Of a DNA stretch of 64,000 bases, positions 8,425 through 17,283 are shown piece after piece. The stretch spans positions 678,822-742,821 of the forward strand of contig NZ_JADKSH010000002.1 of NCBI RefSeq assembly GCF_015350795.1, in the 5' to 3' direction. Made by a program: the position numbers and the translations under genes. This DNA comes from Microbacterium sp. VKM Ac-2870 (GTDB lineage: Bacteria > Actinomycetota > Actinomycetes > Actinomycetales > Microbacteriaceae). The notes under the pieces are model-generated. The model searched no databases, was not told the origin of the DNA, and saw nothing but the letters and a program-made list of their open reading frames with translations. Position 1 is the first letter of the stretch. The number at the start of each line of letters is the position of its first letter.

Positions 8425-9972
8425 ATGACTTCTCCGTCCGCCACGCCCACGCTGATCGCGCCTTCGGACGCCGCCGTCACCGCCGACGGTCGCGCCCGCA
8501 CCTATGAGGTGCGCACCTTCGGCTGTCAGATGAACGTGCACGACTCCGAGCGGCTCTCGGGCTCGCTCGAGAGCGCCGGCTATGTCCCCGCCGAAGCGGG
8601 CGCAGAAGCGGACATCGTCGTCATCAACACGTGCGCCGTGCGCGACAACGCCGCCGGCAAGCTGTATGGCACGCTCGGTCACCTGAAGAGCCGCAAGGAT
8701 CGGCACGAGGGGATGCAGATCGCCGTCGGCGGATGCATGGCACAGATGGACAAGGATGCCGTGCTCGAAAAGGCGCCGTGGGTCGACGTCGTCTTCGGCA
8801 CCCACAACATGGGCTCGCTCCCCAGCTTGCTCGAGCGCGCGCGCCACAACGGCGACGCCGAGCTGGAGATCCTCGAGGCGCTGGAGGTCTTCCCCTCCAC
8901 GCTTCCCACCAAACGCGATGCCGTGCACAGCGGCTGGGTGTCGATCTCGGTCGGCTGCAACAACACGTGCACGTTCTGCATCGTGCCGAGCCTGCGCGGC
9001 AAGGAGAAGGATCGCCGCCCCGGCGACATCCTGAACGAGATCCGTCTGCTCGTCGACGACGGTGCGATCGAAGTCACCCTCCTCGGCCAGAACGTCAACA
9101 GCTACGGCGTGGAGTTCGGCGACCGGCAGGCGTTCGGCAAGCTGCTGCGCGCGGCGGGGCAGATTCCTGGGCTCGAGCGCATCCGGTTCACGAGCCCGCA
9201 CCCTGCCGCCTTCACCGACGACGTCATCGACGCCATGGCCGAGACCCCGCAGGTGATGCCTCAGCTGCACATGCCGCTGCAGTCGGGCTCCGACCGCATC
9301 CTCCGGGCGATGCGACGTTCGTACCGCAGCGACCGTTTCCTCGGCATCCTCGACCGCGTGCGCGAGCGCATCCCGAACGCCGCGATCTCCACCGACATCA
9401 TCGTCGGTTTCCCGGGCGAGACCGACGCCGACTTCGAAGAGACGATGCGGGTCGTCGAACAGTCCCGCTTCGCGAGCGCGTTCACGTTCCAGTACTCGAT
9501 CCGAGCGGGCACCCCGGCCGCGACCATGCCCGACCAGGTGCCCAAGGCCGTCGTCCAGGAGCGATACGAGCGCCTCGCCGCCCTGCAGGAGCGCATCAGC
9601 CTCGAAGAGAACCAGGCGCAGGTCGGTCGTAAGGTGCAGGTTCTCGTCTCTACAGGCGAAGGCAAGAAGGATGCCGAGACGCGCCGCCTCACCGGGCGCG
9701 CCGAAGACAACCGCCTCGTGCACTTCGAGTTGCCGGAAGGATCAGCCGTCCCGCGCCCGGGCGACGTCGTGGCCGTGACCGTGACGCACGCGGCTCCCTA
9801 TCACCTGCTCGCCGACAGCCCCGATGGCGCGCCGTTGCGCATTCGCCGCACGCGTGCCGGCGACGCGTGGGATCGCACGCAGGCGGAGTCGTGCGGTGTG
9901 CCGGCTCCCGCTAGCGGTGACGGGGCCCCGCGCGCGGTGTCGCTCGGACTGCCGACCCTGCGTCTCGGCTGA
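8425..9972 (+). CDS. miaB: tRNA-2-methylthio-N6-dimethylallyladenosine synthase MiaB
   Basis: 515-residue radical-SAM methylthiotransferase acting on i6A37 of tRNAs, downstream of MiaA in the pathway. N-terminal UPF0004 domain with cluster cysteines C34, C70 and C104. The radical-SAM CxxxCxxC motif is at C178, C182 and C185 (CNNTCTFC), and a C-terminal TRAM domain follows (about 385-455). A -10-like TAGAAT at 8410-8415 lies 9 nt before the ATG and no Shine-Dalgarno is seen. Slightly longer than typical because of an extra C-terminal tail of about 50 residues. Confidence 0.96.
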   Translation: MTSPSATPTLIAPSDAAVTADGRARTYEVRTFGCQMNVHDSERLSGSLESAGYVPAEAGAEADIVVINTCAVRDNAAGKLYGTLGHLKSRKDRHEGMQIAVGGCMAQMDKDAVLEKAPWVDVVFGTHNMGSLPSLLERARHNGDAELEILEALEVFPSTLPTKRDAVHSGWVSISVGCNNTCTFCIVPSLRGKEKDRRPGDILNEIRLLVDDGAIEVTLLGQNVNSYGVEFGDRQAFGKLLRAAGQIPGLERIRFTSPHPAAFTDDVIDAMAETPQVMPQLHMPLQSGSDRILRAMRRSYRSDRFLGILDRVRERIPNAAISTDIIVGFPGETDADFEETMRVVEQSRFASAFTFQYSIRAGTPAATMPDQVPKAVVQERYERLAALQERISLEENQAQVGRKVQVLVSTGEGKKDAETRRLTGRAEDNRLVHFELPEGSAVPRPGDVVAVTVTHAAPYHLLADSPDGAPLRIRRTRAGDAWDRTQAESCGVPAPASGDGAPRAVSLGLPTLRLG

Positions 9973-9981
9973 ATCGTCTCG

Positions 9982-10890
9982 GTGACATCTCGACTCTGGG
10001 TCGTCGTCGGAGCGACGGGCACCGGCAAGACCGACCTGTCGCTGCGTATGGCGGAGGCGCTGTCGGCTCGCGGGCGTGCGGCGGAGATCGTCAACGCCGA
10101 TGCGATGCAGCTCTATCGCGGGATGGACATCGGCACGGCGAAGCTGGCTCCCGCCGAGCGTCGCGGCATCCCGCATCATCTCTTCGACGTGCTCGACGTC
10201 ACTGACGAGGCGGCGGTGGCGGCGTACCAGGATGCCGCGCGCAACGCGATCGGCGGGATCTTCGCCCGCGGAGCGGACGCGATCCTGGTGGGGGGCTCGG
10301 GACTGTATGTGTCGAGCGTCGTCTACGATTTCCGCTTTCCGCCCCACGACGACCAGTTGCGGGCGCAGCTGGAAGCCGATCTCGAGAGGGACGGGCCCGC
10401 GTCTCTCGTCGAGCGTCTGCGCGCCCTCGACGCCACCACCGCGGAACGCATCGACCCCCGCAACGGCCGGCGCATCGTGCGTGCGCTCGAAGTCGCGCTC
10501 CAGGGGGACAGTGGACACGGCGCCGTCCTCCCGCAGGCTCCCACGCCCTGGCATGATCCGACGACCGTGATCGGCGTCGACGTGGACAGACCCACTCTGG
10601 TCGCGCGGCTGGACGACCGCGTCGAGCGCATGTGGCGCGACGGGCTCCTCGACGAGGTGGGCGCGCTTCGCGACCGCGGCCTCGAACGCGGCCTGACCGC
10701 GAGCCGCGCCATCGGCTACGCCCAGGCGCTGGCGCAGCTCGCCGGCCACCTCGATGAGGCCGAGGCGATCGCGCAGACGCAGGCGCTGACGCGGCGCTAT
10801 GCGCGGCGCCAAGTGTCGTGGTTCCGCCGCTACGGCGGCATCCGATGGGTGGCCCCCGACATCGACGCCGGGGCCCTCATCGGCAGCTGA
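9982..10890 (+). CDS. miaA: tRNA dimethylallyltransferase MiaA
   Basis: 302-residue enzyme adding the dimethylallyl group to A37 of tRNAs reading UNN codons, giving the substrate of MiaB. P-loop GATGTGKT is at residues 10-17; [29 protein letters not shown] and the VGGSGLYV segment are family hallmarks. The GTG start lies 9 bp after the miaB stop, consistent with one transcript. Confidence 0.95.
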   Translation: MTSRLWVVVGATGTGKTDLSLRMAEALSARGRAAEIVNADAMQLYRGMDIGTAKLAPAERRGIPHHLFDVLDVTDEAAVAAYQDAARNAIGGIFARGADAILVGGSGLYVSSVVYDFRFPPHDDQLRAQLEADLERDGPASLVERLRALDATTAERIDPRNGRRIVRALEVALQGDSGHGAVLPQAPTPWHDPTTVIGVDVDRPTLVARLDDRVERMWRDGLLDEVGALRDRGLERGLTASRAIGYAQALAQLAGHLDEAEAIAQTQALTRRYARRQVSWFRRYGGIRWVAPDIDAGALIGS

Positions 10891-10924
10891 GTCCGAGCTA
10901 TCGACCGGCCCGTAGACTGGGCGC

Positions 10925-11788
10925 GTGGCAGAGACGATCGCCTTCACCAAAGGTCACGGCACCGGCAATGACTTCGTCATCGTGCCGGACGACGACGGCG
11001 CGCTCGAGCTGACCGTCGATCAGGTGGCCGCTCTGTGCGATCGCCGTTTCGGCATCGGTGCCGACGGCATCCTCCGCGTCGTCCGCACGGCCCGCATCGG
11101 CGCCGGTGCGTCGATGACGGATGCCGAGTGGTTCATGGACTACCGCAACGCCGACGGCTCCGCGGCCGAGATGTGCGGCAACGGCACGCGCGTGTTCGCC
11201 AAGTTCCTCGTCGACACGGGACGGGCGACGATCGACGACGCCCCGCTGCGGATCGGCACGCGTGCCGGAGCCAAGACCCTCACCCGCAGCGATCTCGGCT
11301 TCGAGGTCGACCTCGGCGCGTTCGCGGTCGAGGGCGATGTGGTGGTCAAGGCGAAGGGACTCGACGTCGCGCGGCCCGGACAGGGAATCAACGTCGGCAA
11401 CCCGCACGTGGTCGTGGCGTTGTCGAGCCACGCTGAGCTCGAGGCTCTCGATCTCACGGTGCAACCCCAGCTCCAGCCCGATCCTGCCGACGGCGCGAAC
11501 GTCGAGTTCGTCGTTCCCGCCGACCCGCTCGTGCGGGGCGGTGTCGGCACGATCCGCATGCGCGTGTTCGAACGCGGCGTGGGGGAGACGCTCTCCTGCG
11601 GCACCGGTGTCGCAGCCGCGGCGCTCGCCGTCCGGCACTGGGCGGGACCCGCAGCCCCCGATCGCTGGAGTGTGGAAGTGCCCGGCGGCATCCTGGGCGT
11701 GCGCATCGTCGGCGAAGCCGACGGTGATCACGTTCTGCTCTCGGGCCCGGCGGCGCTCGTGTACTCCGGTGAGGTCACGCTCGCCTGA
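10925..11788 (+). CDS. dapF: Diaminopimelate epimerase
   Basis: 287-residue enzyme converting LL- to meso-diaminopimelate for lysine and peptidoglycan. The two catalytic cysteines lie in the expected motifs, C84 (MCGNGTRVF) and C225 ([11 protein letters not shown]), and the N-terminus [10 protein letters not shown] is typical. A TAGACT box at 10913-10918 ends 6 nt before the GTG start with no ribosome-binding site, so this gene probably has its own leaderless promoter as well as read-through from miaA. Confidence 0.96.
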   Translation: MAETIAFTKGHGTGNDFVIVPDDDGALELTVDQVAALCDRRFGIGADGILRVVRTARIGAGASMTDAEWFMDYRNADGSAAEMCGNGTRVFAKFLVDTGRATIDDAPLRIGTRAGAKTLTRSDLGFEVDLGAFAVEGDVVVKAKGLDVARPGQGINVGNPHVVVALSSHAELEALDLTVQPQLQPDPADGANVEFVVPADPLVRGGVGTIRMRVFERGVGETLSCGTGVAAAALAVRHWAGPAAPDRWSVEVPGGILGVRIVGEADGDHVLLSGPAALVYSGEVTLA

Positions 11789-11830
11789 GAGCGCGGCGAC
11801 GGCGCGTGCTCGCGGCCGAGGTGGGTCTCT

Positions 11831-12472
11831 TCAGGGAAGTTCGATGGCTCCGGTCGCGAGCGAGCCGTGTCGACGCACCTTCAGCACGCGAAAGCCGCGT
11901 CCGGTCGCCGCGCGCGTGATCGAATAGCCGTCGTCGAACGTCGCGGCCAGCCAGCGCTGCAGGGAATCAGAACCGAGGTTGCGCTGCACGACGAGCCAGG
12001 CATCGCTGCGCTCGTCGAGGCGGGGAAGCCACTGCTCCAGCAGACCGTGCAGCTCGTTCTTACCCACGCGGATGGGCGGGTTCGAGCGGATGCCGCGAAA
12101 GCGAACCTCCGGGGGAACGTCCTCCGGTCGCGAGGCGACGATGTTCGGCAGCTGCCATTCCTCGGCGTTGCGGCGCACGAGATCGAGGGCGCGGTCGTTG
12201 ACATCGACCGCCCAGATCGTCGCGTGCGGCGACTGCACCGCGAGGCTCAGCGCGATCGGCCCCCACCCGCAGCCCAGATCGAGCAGATGTCCGCCCGGCG
12301 GCGGTGGTGGCGTGTTCGCGAGAAGCACCGACGTGCCCCCGTCGACGTGGTCGGGGCTGAACACCCCGCCCGCGGTCGTGACCTCGCCAGAGCGTCCACC
12401 CAGGGACACTCGGATGCGGCGGAGATTCTCGGCGCTGGACGGGGAGGCGCTGAAGTAGTGGTCACTCCCCAT
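11831..12472 (-). CDS. Class I SAM methyltransferase, RsmC/RlmG-like small-domain type
   Basis: 213-residue protein with the SAM-binding motif LLDLGCGWGPIALSLA (about residues 60-75), acidic motif AVDVNDRALDL and catalytic SNPPIRVGK. The NPP motif is typical of exocyclic-amine methyltransferases, and single-domain homologs are annotated as 16S or 23S rRNA guanine-N2 methyltransferases. The N-terminal pseudo-domain of RsmC is missing. The start at 12472 is supported by a minus-strand TACGCT box (12479-12484) 6 nt upstream, overriding an upstream GTG-type start at 12520. The exact rRNA target is unknown. Confidence 0.85.
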   Translation of the reverse strand: MGSDHYFSASPSSAENLRRIRVSLGGRSGEVTTAGGVFSPDHVDGGTSVLLANTPPPPPGGHLLDLGCGWGPIALSLAVQSPHATIWAVDVNDRALDLVRRNAEEWQLPNIVASRPEDVPPEVRFRGIRSNPPIRVGKNELHGLLEQWLPRLDERSDAWLVVQRNLGSDSLQRWLAATFDDGYSITRAATGRGFRVLKVRRHGSLATGAIELP

Positions 12473-12540
12473 CCTGCGAGCGTACCGGAGCCGCCCGCCT
12501 TCGCGGGAGGTAGACTGCAAGGCTGACCTGGAAGGAATCC

Positions 12541-14064
12541 ATGACCCACACCACCGACACCACCGACGCGCAGGGCGATGAGACGCCGCTCGACCCGGTG
12601 GATCGTGTGCTGGCGCACTCCGAGTCGCGCTCGAGCGCGAGCATTTTCGGGGCCGCCCAGGCGCTGCAGGATGCCGCGACCGTCTCCTACGGTGACACGG
12701 ACGGCGACCAGTGGGATCGCGAAGAGCGTGCCGCGCTGCGCCGCGTGCCCGGGCTGTCGACCGAGCTCGAAGACGTCACCGAGGTCGAGTACCGCCAGCT
12801 GCGTCTGGAGAACGTCGTGCTCGTCGGGGTCTACCCGCAGGGCTCGCAGGAAGACGCGGAGAACTCGCTGCGCGAGTTGGCGGCGCTCGCCGAGACCGCC
12901 GGGGCCGTCGTGCTCGACGGTGTGCTCCAGCGTCGTCCGCACCCCGACCCGGCCACCTACATCGGCCGCGGCAAGGCCGCAGAGCTTCGAGACCTCGTCG
13001 CCGCCGTCGGGGCCGACACCGTCATCGCCGACACCGAGCTCGCCCCCAGCCAGCGCCGCGCGCTGGAGGACGTCGTGAAGGTGAAGGTCATCGACCGCAC
13101 CACCGTCATCCTCGATATCTTCAGCCAGCACGCCAAGAGCCGTGAAGGCAAGGCACAGGTCGAACTCGCGCAACTCGAATACCTCCTCCCGCGCCTGCGT
13201 GGATGGGGTGACTCCATGAGCCGTCAGGCCGGTGGGCAGGTCGGCGCCGGAGGTGCGGGCATGGGCTCGCGCGGCCCCGGTGAGACGAAGATCGAACTCG
13301 ATCGCCGCCGCATCCGCACGAAGATGGCGCAGCTGCGCAAGCAGTTGCGGGACTTCGCGCCCGCGCGCGAGGCCAAACGCAGCGAGCGCAAGCGCAACAC
13401 CATCCCTTCGGTCGCGATCGCGGGCTACACCAACGCCGGAAAGTCGAGCCTGCTCAATCGCCTGACCAGTGCCGGAGTGCTCGTCGAGAATGCGCTGTTC
13501 GCGACGCTGGATGCGACGGTGCGCCGCGCCGAGGCATCCGACGGCCGCGTCTACACGCTCACCGACACGGTCGGCTTCGTGCGGAACCTGCCGCACCAGT
13601 TGGTCGAGGCTTTCCGCTCGACGCTGGAGGAGGTCGGCGACGCCGACGTGCTGGTTCACGTGGTCGACGGATCCCACCCGGATCCGGCCGCGCAGCTCGC
13701 GACCGTCCGCGATGTCATGGGCGATGTGGGTGCTCGGTCCACACGCGAGATCGTGGTGTTCAACAAGGCCGACCTCGTCGACGACGACACACGACTCGTG
13801 CTGCGTGGGTTGGAGCCCGGCGCACTGTTCGTCTCCTCGCGCACCGGCGAGGGTGTCGACCAGCTGCGTGCTGTCATCGAGGAGGCGCTGCCTCTTCCCG
13901 CCGTGGAAGTGCGTGCTCTGGTGCCGTACGACCGCGGTGACCTGATCAGTGCCGTGCACGAGTCGGGCCACATCGTCTCGACCTCTCACGAGGAAGACGG
14001 CACCGCGGTGCACGCCCACGTGTCCGCGCGCCTCGCGGCCGATCTCGCGCCGTACGCGGTCTGA
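12541..14064 (+). CDS. hflX: GTPase HflX
   Basis: 507-residue ribosome-associated GTPase that in other bacteria splits stalled or hibernating 70S ribosomes under stress. N-terminal HflX domain about residues 75-215, then the linker signature GAGMGSRGPGETKIELDRRRIR. The G domain has G1 GYTNAGKSS (about 295-303), G3 DTVGFVRNLPH and G4 NKAD. A TAGACT -10 box at 12511-12516 and a GGAAGG ribosome-binding site precede the ATG, so this transcript has a short leader. The extra N-terminal 60 residues are common in actinobacteria. Confidence 0.95.
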   Translation: MTHTTDTTDAQGDETPLDPVDRVLAHSESRSSASIFGAAQALQDAATVSYGDTDGDQWDREERAALRRVPGLSTELEDVTEVEYRQLRLENVVLVGVYPQGSQEDAENSLRELAALAETAGAVVLDGVLQRRPHPDPATYIGRGKAAELRDLVAAVGADTVIADTELAPSQRRALEDVVKVKVIDRTTVILDIFSQHAKSREGKAQVELAQLEYLLPRLRGWGDSMSRQAGGQVGAGGAGMGSRGPGETKIELDRRRIRTKMAQLRKQLRDFAPAREAKRSERKRNTIPSVAIAGYTNAGKSSLLNRLTSAGVLVENALFATLDATVRRAEASDGRVYTLTDTVGFVRNLPHQLVEAFRSTLEEVGDADVLVHVVDGSHPDPAAQLATVRDVMGDVGARSTREIVVFNKADLVDDDTRLVLRGLEPGALFVSSRTGEGVDQLRAVIEEALPLPAVEVRALVPYDRGDLISAVHESGHIVSTSHEEDGTAVHAHVSARLAADLAPYAV

Positions 14065-14073
14065 CGGGGCCCT

Positions 14074-14119
14074 GCGTTTCGAATCGTTGAGCGAGGAGCG
14101 CAGCGAGGAGTCGAGACGC
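14074..14119. repeat. Palindromic intergenic element between convergent genes
   Basis: Ends are inverted copies, GCGTTTCGA (14074-14082) and TCGAGACGC (14111-14119), enclosing GAGCGAGGAGCGCAGCGAG. This resembles the REP-like TCGTTGAGCGAG element I know from Microbacterium-type genomes. It fills the 63-bp gap between convergent hflX and the S9 peptidase and could act as a bidirectional terminator. Only one copy was noticed in this window. Confidence 0.5.
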
Positions 14120-14127
14120 GAGCGCCC

Positions 14128-16047
14128 TCAATCGAGCGCGATCGGCGGTACGCCGGGGGTGTCGAACCCGAACACCTGTCCCAGGAACGCCAACTCGCTC
14201 TCGAGCGCGTGCACGACCGATTCGGCCCGCCGGAAGCCGTGGCCTTCGCCCTCGTACAGCACGTAGGCGTGCGGGATACCGTGGGCAGCGAGCGCATCGC
14301 GGATCGCTTCGGCCTGAGCAGGGGGGACGACCGCATCGTCCGAGCCCTGCAGCAACAGCACGGGAACGCGGAGACCATCGATGTGCGTCAGCGGTGATCG
14401 TTCGATGTACACGTCCTCGGCCGCGGGCAGCGGACCGATCAGCCCGTCGAGGTAGCGCGATTCGAAGTCGTGCGTGTCCGCGGCGAGCGCGCGGGCATCG
14501 CCGACGCCGTAGCGCGAGATGCCGGCGGCGAACACATCGGTGCGAGCGAGCGCGGCGAGCACCGTCCACCCGCCGGCGGAGCCGCCCTTGATGGCGAGGC
14601 GCTTCGGGTCGGCGTCGCCGCCGGCCGCGAGCCCGGATGCCGCGGCGGCGACATCCGCAACGTCGACGACACCCCACTGTCCGCGGAGGCGGTCGCGGTA
14701 CGCGCGTCCGTACCCTGTCGAGCCTCCGTAGTTGACCTCGAGCACGCCGATGCCCCGGCTCGTGAAGAACAGGGTCTTGCTGTCGGCGACGCCGCCCTCG
14801 TGTCCCGTGGGCCCACCGTGTACGAGCACGAGGTACGGCGGGCGCTCGTCGGTCGGTCCAACAGTTCGCGGATGGGTCGGCGGGTGCACGAACGCGTGCA
14901 CCGCTCCCGTCGGGCCGTCGACGGTGAGCGGTCGCGTCGGCGGCATCCACTCCGCGAGACGTTCGCCCGGAAGATCGGAAGTCTCACCCACGACCAGCGA
15001 GACCTCCGGTGATCCGGGGCCTCCGGCGGCATCGCCGAGCTCGATGAGCCAGATGCCGCTGAGCCCGGGCGCCATCCCCGAGACCAGCGCGCGGTGGCCG
15101 ACGGTGGCCTCGATCATCAGCCAGGAGGTGGCAGGGATGTCGATGTCGGTCACCGCGCCTGCGGCATCCACGGCGACGAGCTGGTCTGAACCTTGCGTCC
15201 GCACGGCGATCAGCCCACCGTCGGCACGCACGCCGAACCAGCGCGAGCCGAGAGACCACAGCGGTCCGCCCGTGTCGGCGTCGGCGGGGGCGATCGGCGT
15301 GCGGCTCGCATCGTCATCCAGCCGCACGCGCCAGGGATTCCAGCGGCCCGTGGTGTCGTCCAGGAAGACGAGCTCCTCGTCGCTCACCCACTCCGGTTGC
15401 AGCGCGGACGAGTGGCCGTCGGTCACGTCCGTCCATTCCGAGACCGTGCCGCCCTCGATGCGCCCGACGCGCAGGACGGTGCGATCCCAGGGCATGTCGG
15501 GGTGGTTCCACGCGATCCAGGCCAGGCGGTCGCCGCGCGGCGAGAGCACCGGCTGTGCGACGAAGTCGCTGCCCGCGACCAGATCGCTCGCTCCGGCGCC
15601 GTCACCGTCGATGCGGACCACCGCCCGGTCGCGTCCGGCCCGTTCGCGGATGCCGAGGAGCATGCCCGCGCTGAGGCGAAGCCCGCCGTAGCGGACATCG
15701 GCGTCGTCGGTGAGCCGGCGGGGCGCCTCGCCCGGGGCGAGTACCCACACCTGCTGGTCGCTGCGCTCGACGAAGAACAGTCGGGATTCGCCGTCGACGG
15801 CCCACGACCCCCCGCCGTACTCGTGCACGCCGGAGCGCGCATTCCACGGTGCGGGGAGCACGGTGTGGACGGTGCCGTCGGCATCGCGGCGGAGCACTGC
15901 CGTGCGCCCGGCCTCTTCGGGAAGCGACTGCGCCCACCACACGTCCTCACCGACGAGGGCGGCGCCGTCGATCCGCGCCGACGCCGTCGACGCCCAGGTG
16001 GCGGTGACGGGGGAGGGCCAGGATCCATAGGGACTCACATCGACCAT
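14128..16047 (-). CDS. S9 family peptidase (prolyl oligopeptidase/acylaminoacyl type)
   Basis: 639-residue cytoplasmic serine peptidase. The first about 380 residues form a beta-propeller-like region (repeated WSPRGDRLAWIAW-type blades), followed by an alpha/beta-hydrolase domain. Catalytic triad candidates are Ser in KGGSAGG (near residue 485), Asp in QGSDDAVVP (near 570) and His in GEGHGF (near 600). No signal peptide. Start 16047 is preferred over an upstream ATG at 16077 because a minus-strand TAGCGT box (16055-16060) lies 7 nt before it. Substrates are probably short peptides; specificity cannot be read from sequence. Confidence 0.88.
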   Translation of the reverse strand: MVDVSPYGSWPSPVTATWASTASARIDGAALVGEDVWWAQSLPEEAGRTAVLRRDADGTVHTVLPAPWNARSGVHEYGGGSWAVDGESRLFFVERSDQQVWVLAPGEAPRRLTDDADVRYGGLRLSAGMLLGIRERAGRDRAVVRIDGDGAGASDLVAGSDFVAQPVLSPRGDRLAWIAWNHPDMPWDRTVLRVGRIEGGTVSEWTDVTDGHSSALQPEWVSDEELVFLDDTTGRWNPWRVRLDDDASRTPIAPADADTGGPLWSLGSRWFGVRADGGLIAVRTQGSDQLVAVDAAGAVTDIDIPATSWLMIEATVGHRALVSGMAPGLSGIWLIELGDAAGGPGSPEVSLVVGETSDLPGERLAEWMPPTRPLTVDGPTGAVHAFVHPPTHPRTVGPTDERPPYLVLVHGGPTGHEGGVADSKTLFFTSRGIGVLEVNYGGSTGYGRAYRDRLRGQWGVVDVADVAAAASGLAAGGDADPKRLAIKGGSAGGWTVLAALARTDVFAAGISRYGVGDARALAADTHDFESRYLDGLIGPLPAAEDVYIERSPLTHIDGLRVPVLLLQGSDDAVVPPAQAEAIRDALAAHGIPHAYVLYEGEGHGFRRAESVVHALESELAFLGQVFGFDTPGVPPIALD

Positions 16048-16120
16048 GACGGCAACGCTACGCGGTGCCCGAGACACCGGCCTGCGCGATCGCTCTGAAA
16101 CGTGTCGTCATACAACGGCG

Positions 16121-16293
16121 ACGGAGGTGTCGGTGGCCCTACAGTGGTGCCATCGACGCCCGCGTGAGCGGGCCGCCCGGATTCTCCGGGCAGGAGCGAC
16201 AGCCGAGCCCGGCACCCGCCCGCGACCCGCACATCTGTGCGCTACCCGCGGCCGTCCGGCTGAACGTCCCTGACCCGAGAGCGAACCCGAGCG
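16121..16293 (+). promoter_or_regulatory. Structured leader upstream of metF, class unknown
   Basis: The 246 bp between the divergent S9 peptidase and metF (16048-16293) contains no gene. In the plus direction it can form a 6-bp stem closed by a GTGA tetraloop (16158-16173) and directly after it a GCCCGGA/TCCGGGC hairpin (16175-16191). A longer pairing, GGTGTCG with CGACGCC, may enclose the region before them. I could not match it to SAM, SAH, cobalamin or folate riboswitch consensus sequences. A methionine-related RNA regulator is possible but unproven. Confidence 0.35.
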
Positions 16294-17283
16294 ATGATGT
16301 CTCACGAACCCCGCGCCACCGCGCCGATCGCCGGTGAGGCGATCACGGCCCTGCCGGGCGCGGCTGCGGTCTCGTTCGAGATCTATCCGCCGCGCACGAG
16401 CGATGGCCTGCCGGCGCTGTACGAGACGATCCGGGTTCTCGCCGGCATCCGCCCTCGCTTCATCTCCGTCACGTTCGGCGCCGGCGGCTCCACCACCGAC
16501 CGCTCTCTGGCGGTGCTCACCCATATCCTCCGCGAGACCGACGTGCCCCCGGTCGCTCATCTCACCTGCGTCGGCAGCAGCTACGCCGAAGCGACCGGCG
16601 TCATCCGCACGTTCCTCGACGCGGGCATCACGCGCTTTCTTGCGCTCCGAGGCGATCCGCCCGCCGGGGCCACCGAGGATGACGTCGCCCTCGGCGACCT
16701 CGAGTCGGCCGCCCAGCTCGTGCAGCTGATCGATCGTGTGCAGGCGGAGCGTTCCCCCTACCGCGAGCAGGAGATCCCGGGCGTGCCCGGCGCCGCGGAG
16801 GTTGCTGCCGGTGAACCCGTCGAGATCTCGGTGGCGGCGTTCCCCAACGGGCACCCCCGCTCGCGCCACCGGTTCGAAGATATCGACGCACTGCTCGCCA
16901 AGCAGGCCGCGGGTGCCACCTCGGCCATCACGCAACTGTTCTTCCACGCCGAGGAGTACCTCGAGTTCGTCGACCGTGCGCGGCGGGCGGGTGTCACGAT
17001 GCCGATCCTCCCCGGAATCATGCCCATCACCTCGCCCGGCCGGCTGCGGCGCGTCCTCGAACTCACCGGCGATCCGCGCCCCGACGACCTGGCGACCGCC
17101 CTCGATGCCGCCGCGGACAACGCCGCACAGCGTGCGGTCGGCATCGCGCACGCCGCAGAACTGGCGCGCGCCGTGCTCGACGGCGGTGCACCCGGCATCC
17201 ACCTCTACGCCTTCAACAACCACGACACCGTGCTGGCCGTGCTCCGCGCCGCCGGACTCATCCCTGAGGAGACGACCCCATGA
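16294..17283 (+). CDS. metF: 5,10-methylenetetrahydrofolate reductase
   Basis: 329-residue FAD enzyme reducing methylene-THF to methyl-THF, the methyl donor used by MetE encoded next. Hallmarks: SFEIYPPRT (catalytic Glu region, about residues 28-36), SVTFGAGGSTTDR, HLTCVGSSYAE, FLALRGDPP and FFHAEEYLEF. A second ATG follows the first directly, so the start could be 3 nt later. No good ribosome-binding site is visible. Overlaps metE by ATGA. Confidence 0.94.
   Translation: MMSHEPRATAPIAGEAITALPGAAAVSFEIYPPRTSDGLPALYETIRVLAGIRPRFISVTFGAGGSTTDRSLAVLTHILRETDVPPVAHLTCVGSSYAEATGVIRTFLDAGITRFLALRGDPPAGATEDDVALGDLESAAQLVQLIDRVQAERSPYREQEIPGVPGAAEVAAGEPVEISVAAFPNGHPRSRHRFEDIDALLAKQAAGATSAITQLFFHAEEYLEFVDRARRAGVTMPILPGIMPITSPGRLRRVLELTGDPRPDDLATALDAAADNAAQRAVGIAHAAELARAVLDGGAPGIHLYAFNNHDTVLAVLRAAGLIPEETTP

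Noticed and set aside
8227..9723. 498-codon minus-strand frame opposite miaB
   Set aside because: Shadow of miaB third-position GC bias; no motif, signal or ribosome-binding site, and it runs into the siderophore-binding protein gene.
12247..14019. 590-codon minus-strand frame opposite hflX
   Set aside because: Composition is a mirror of hflX, and it overlaps the start of the supported methyltransferase gene in another frame.
16048..16293. SAM, SAH or cobalamin riboswitch before metF
   Set aside because: Diagnostic conserved loops of these classes are not found; only generic hairpins can be supported, so it is listed as unclassified.
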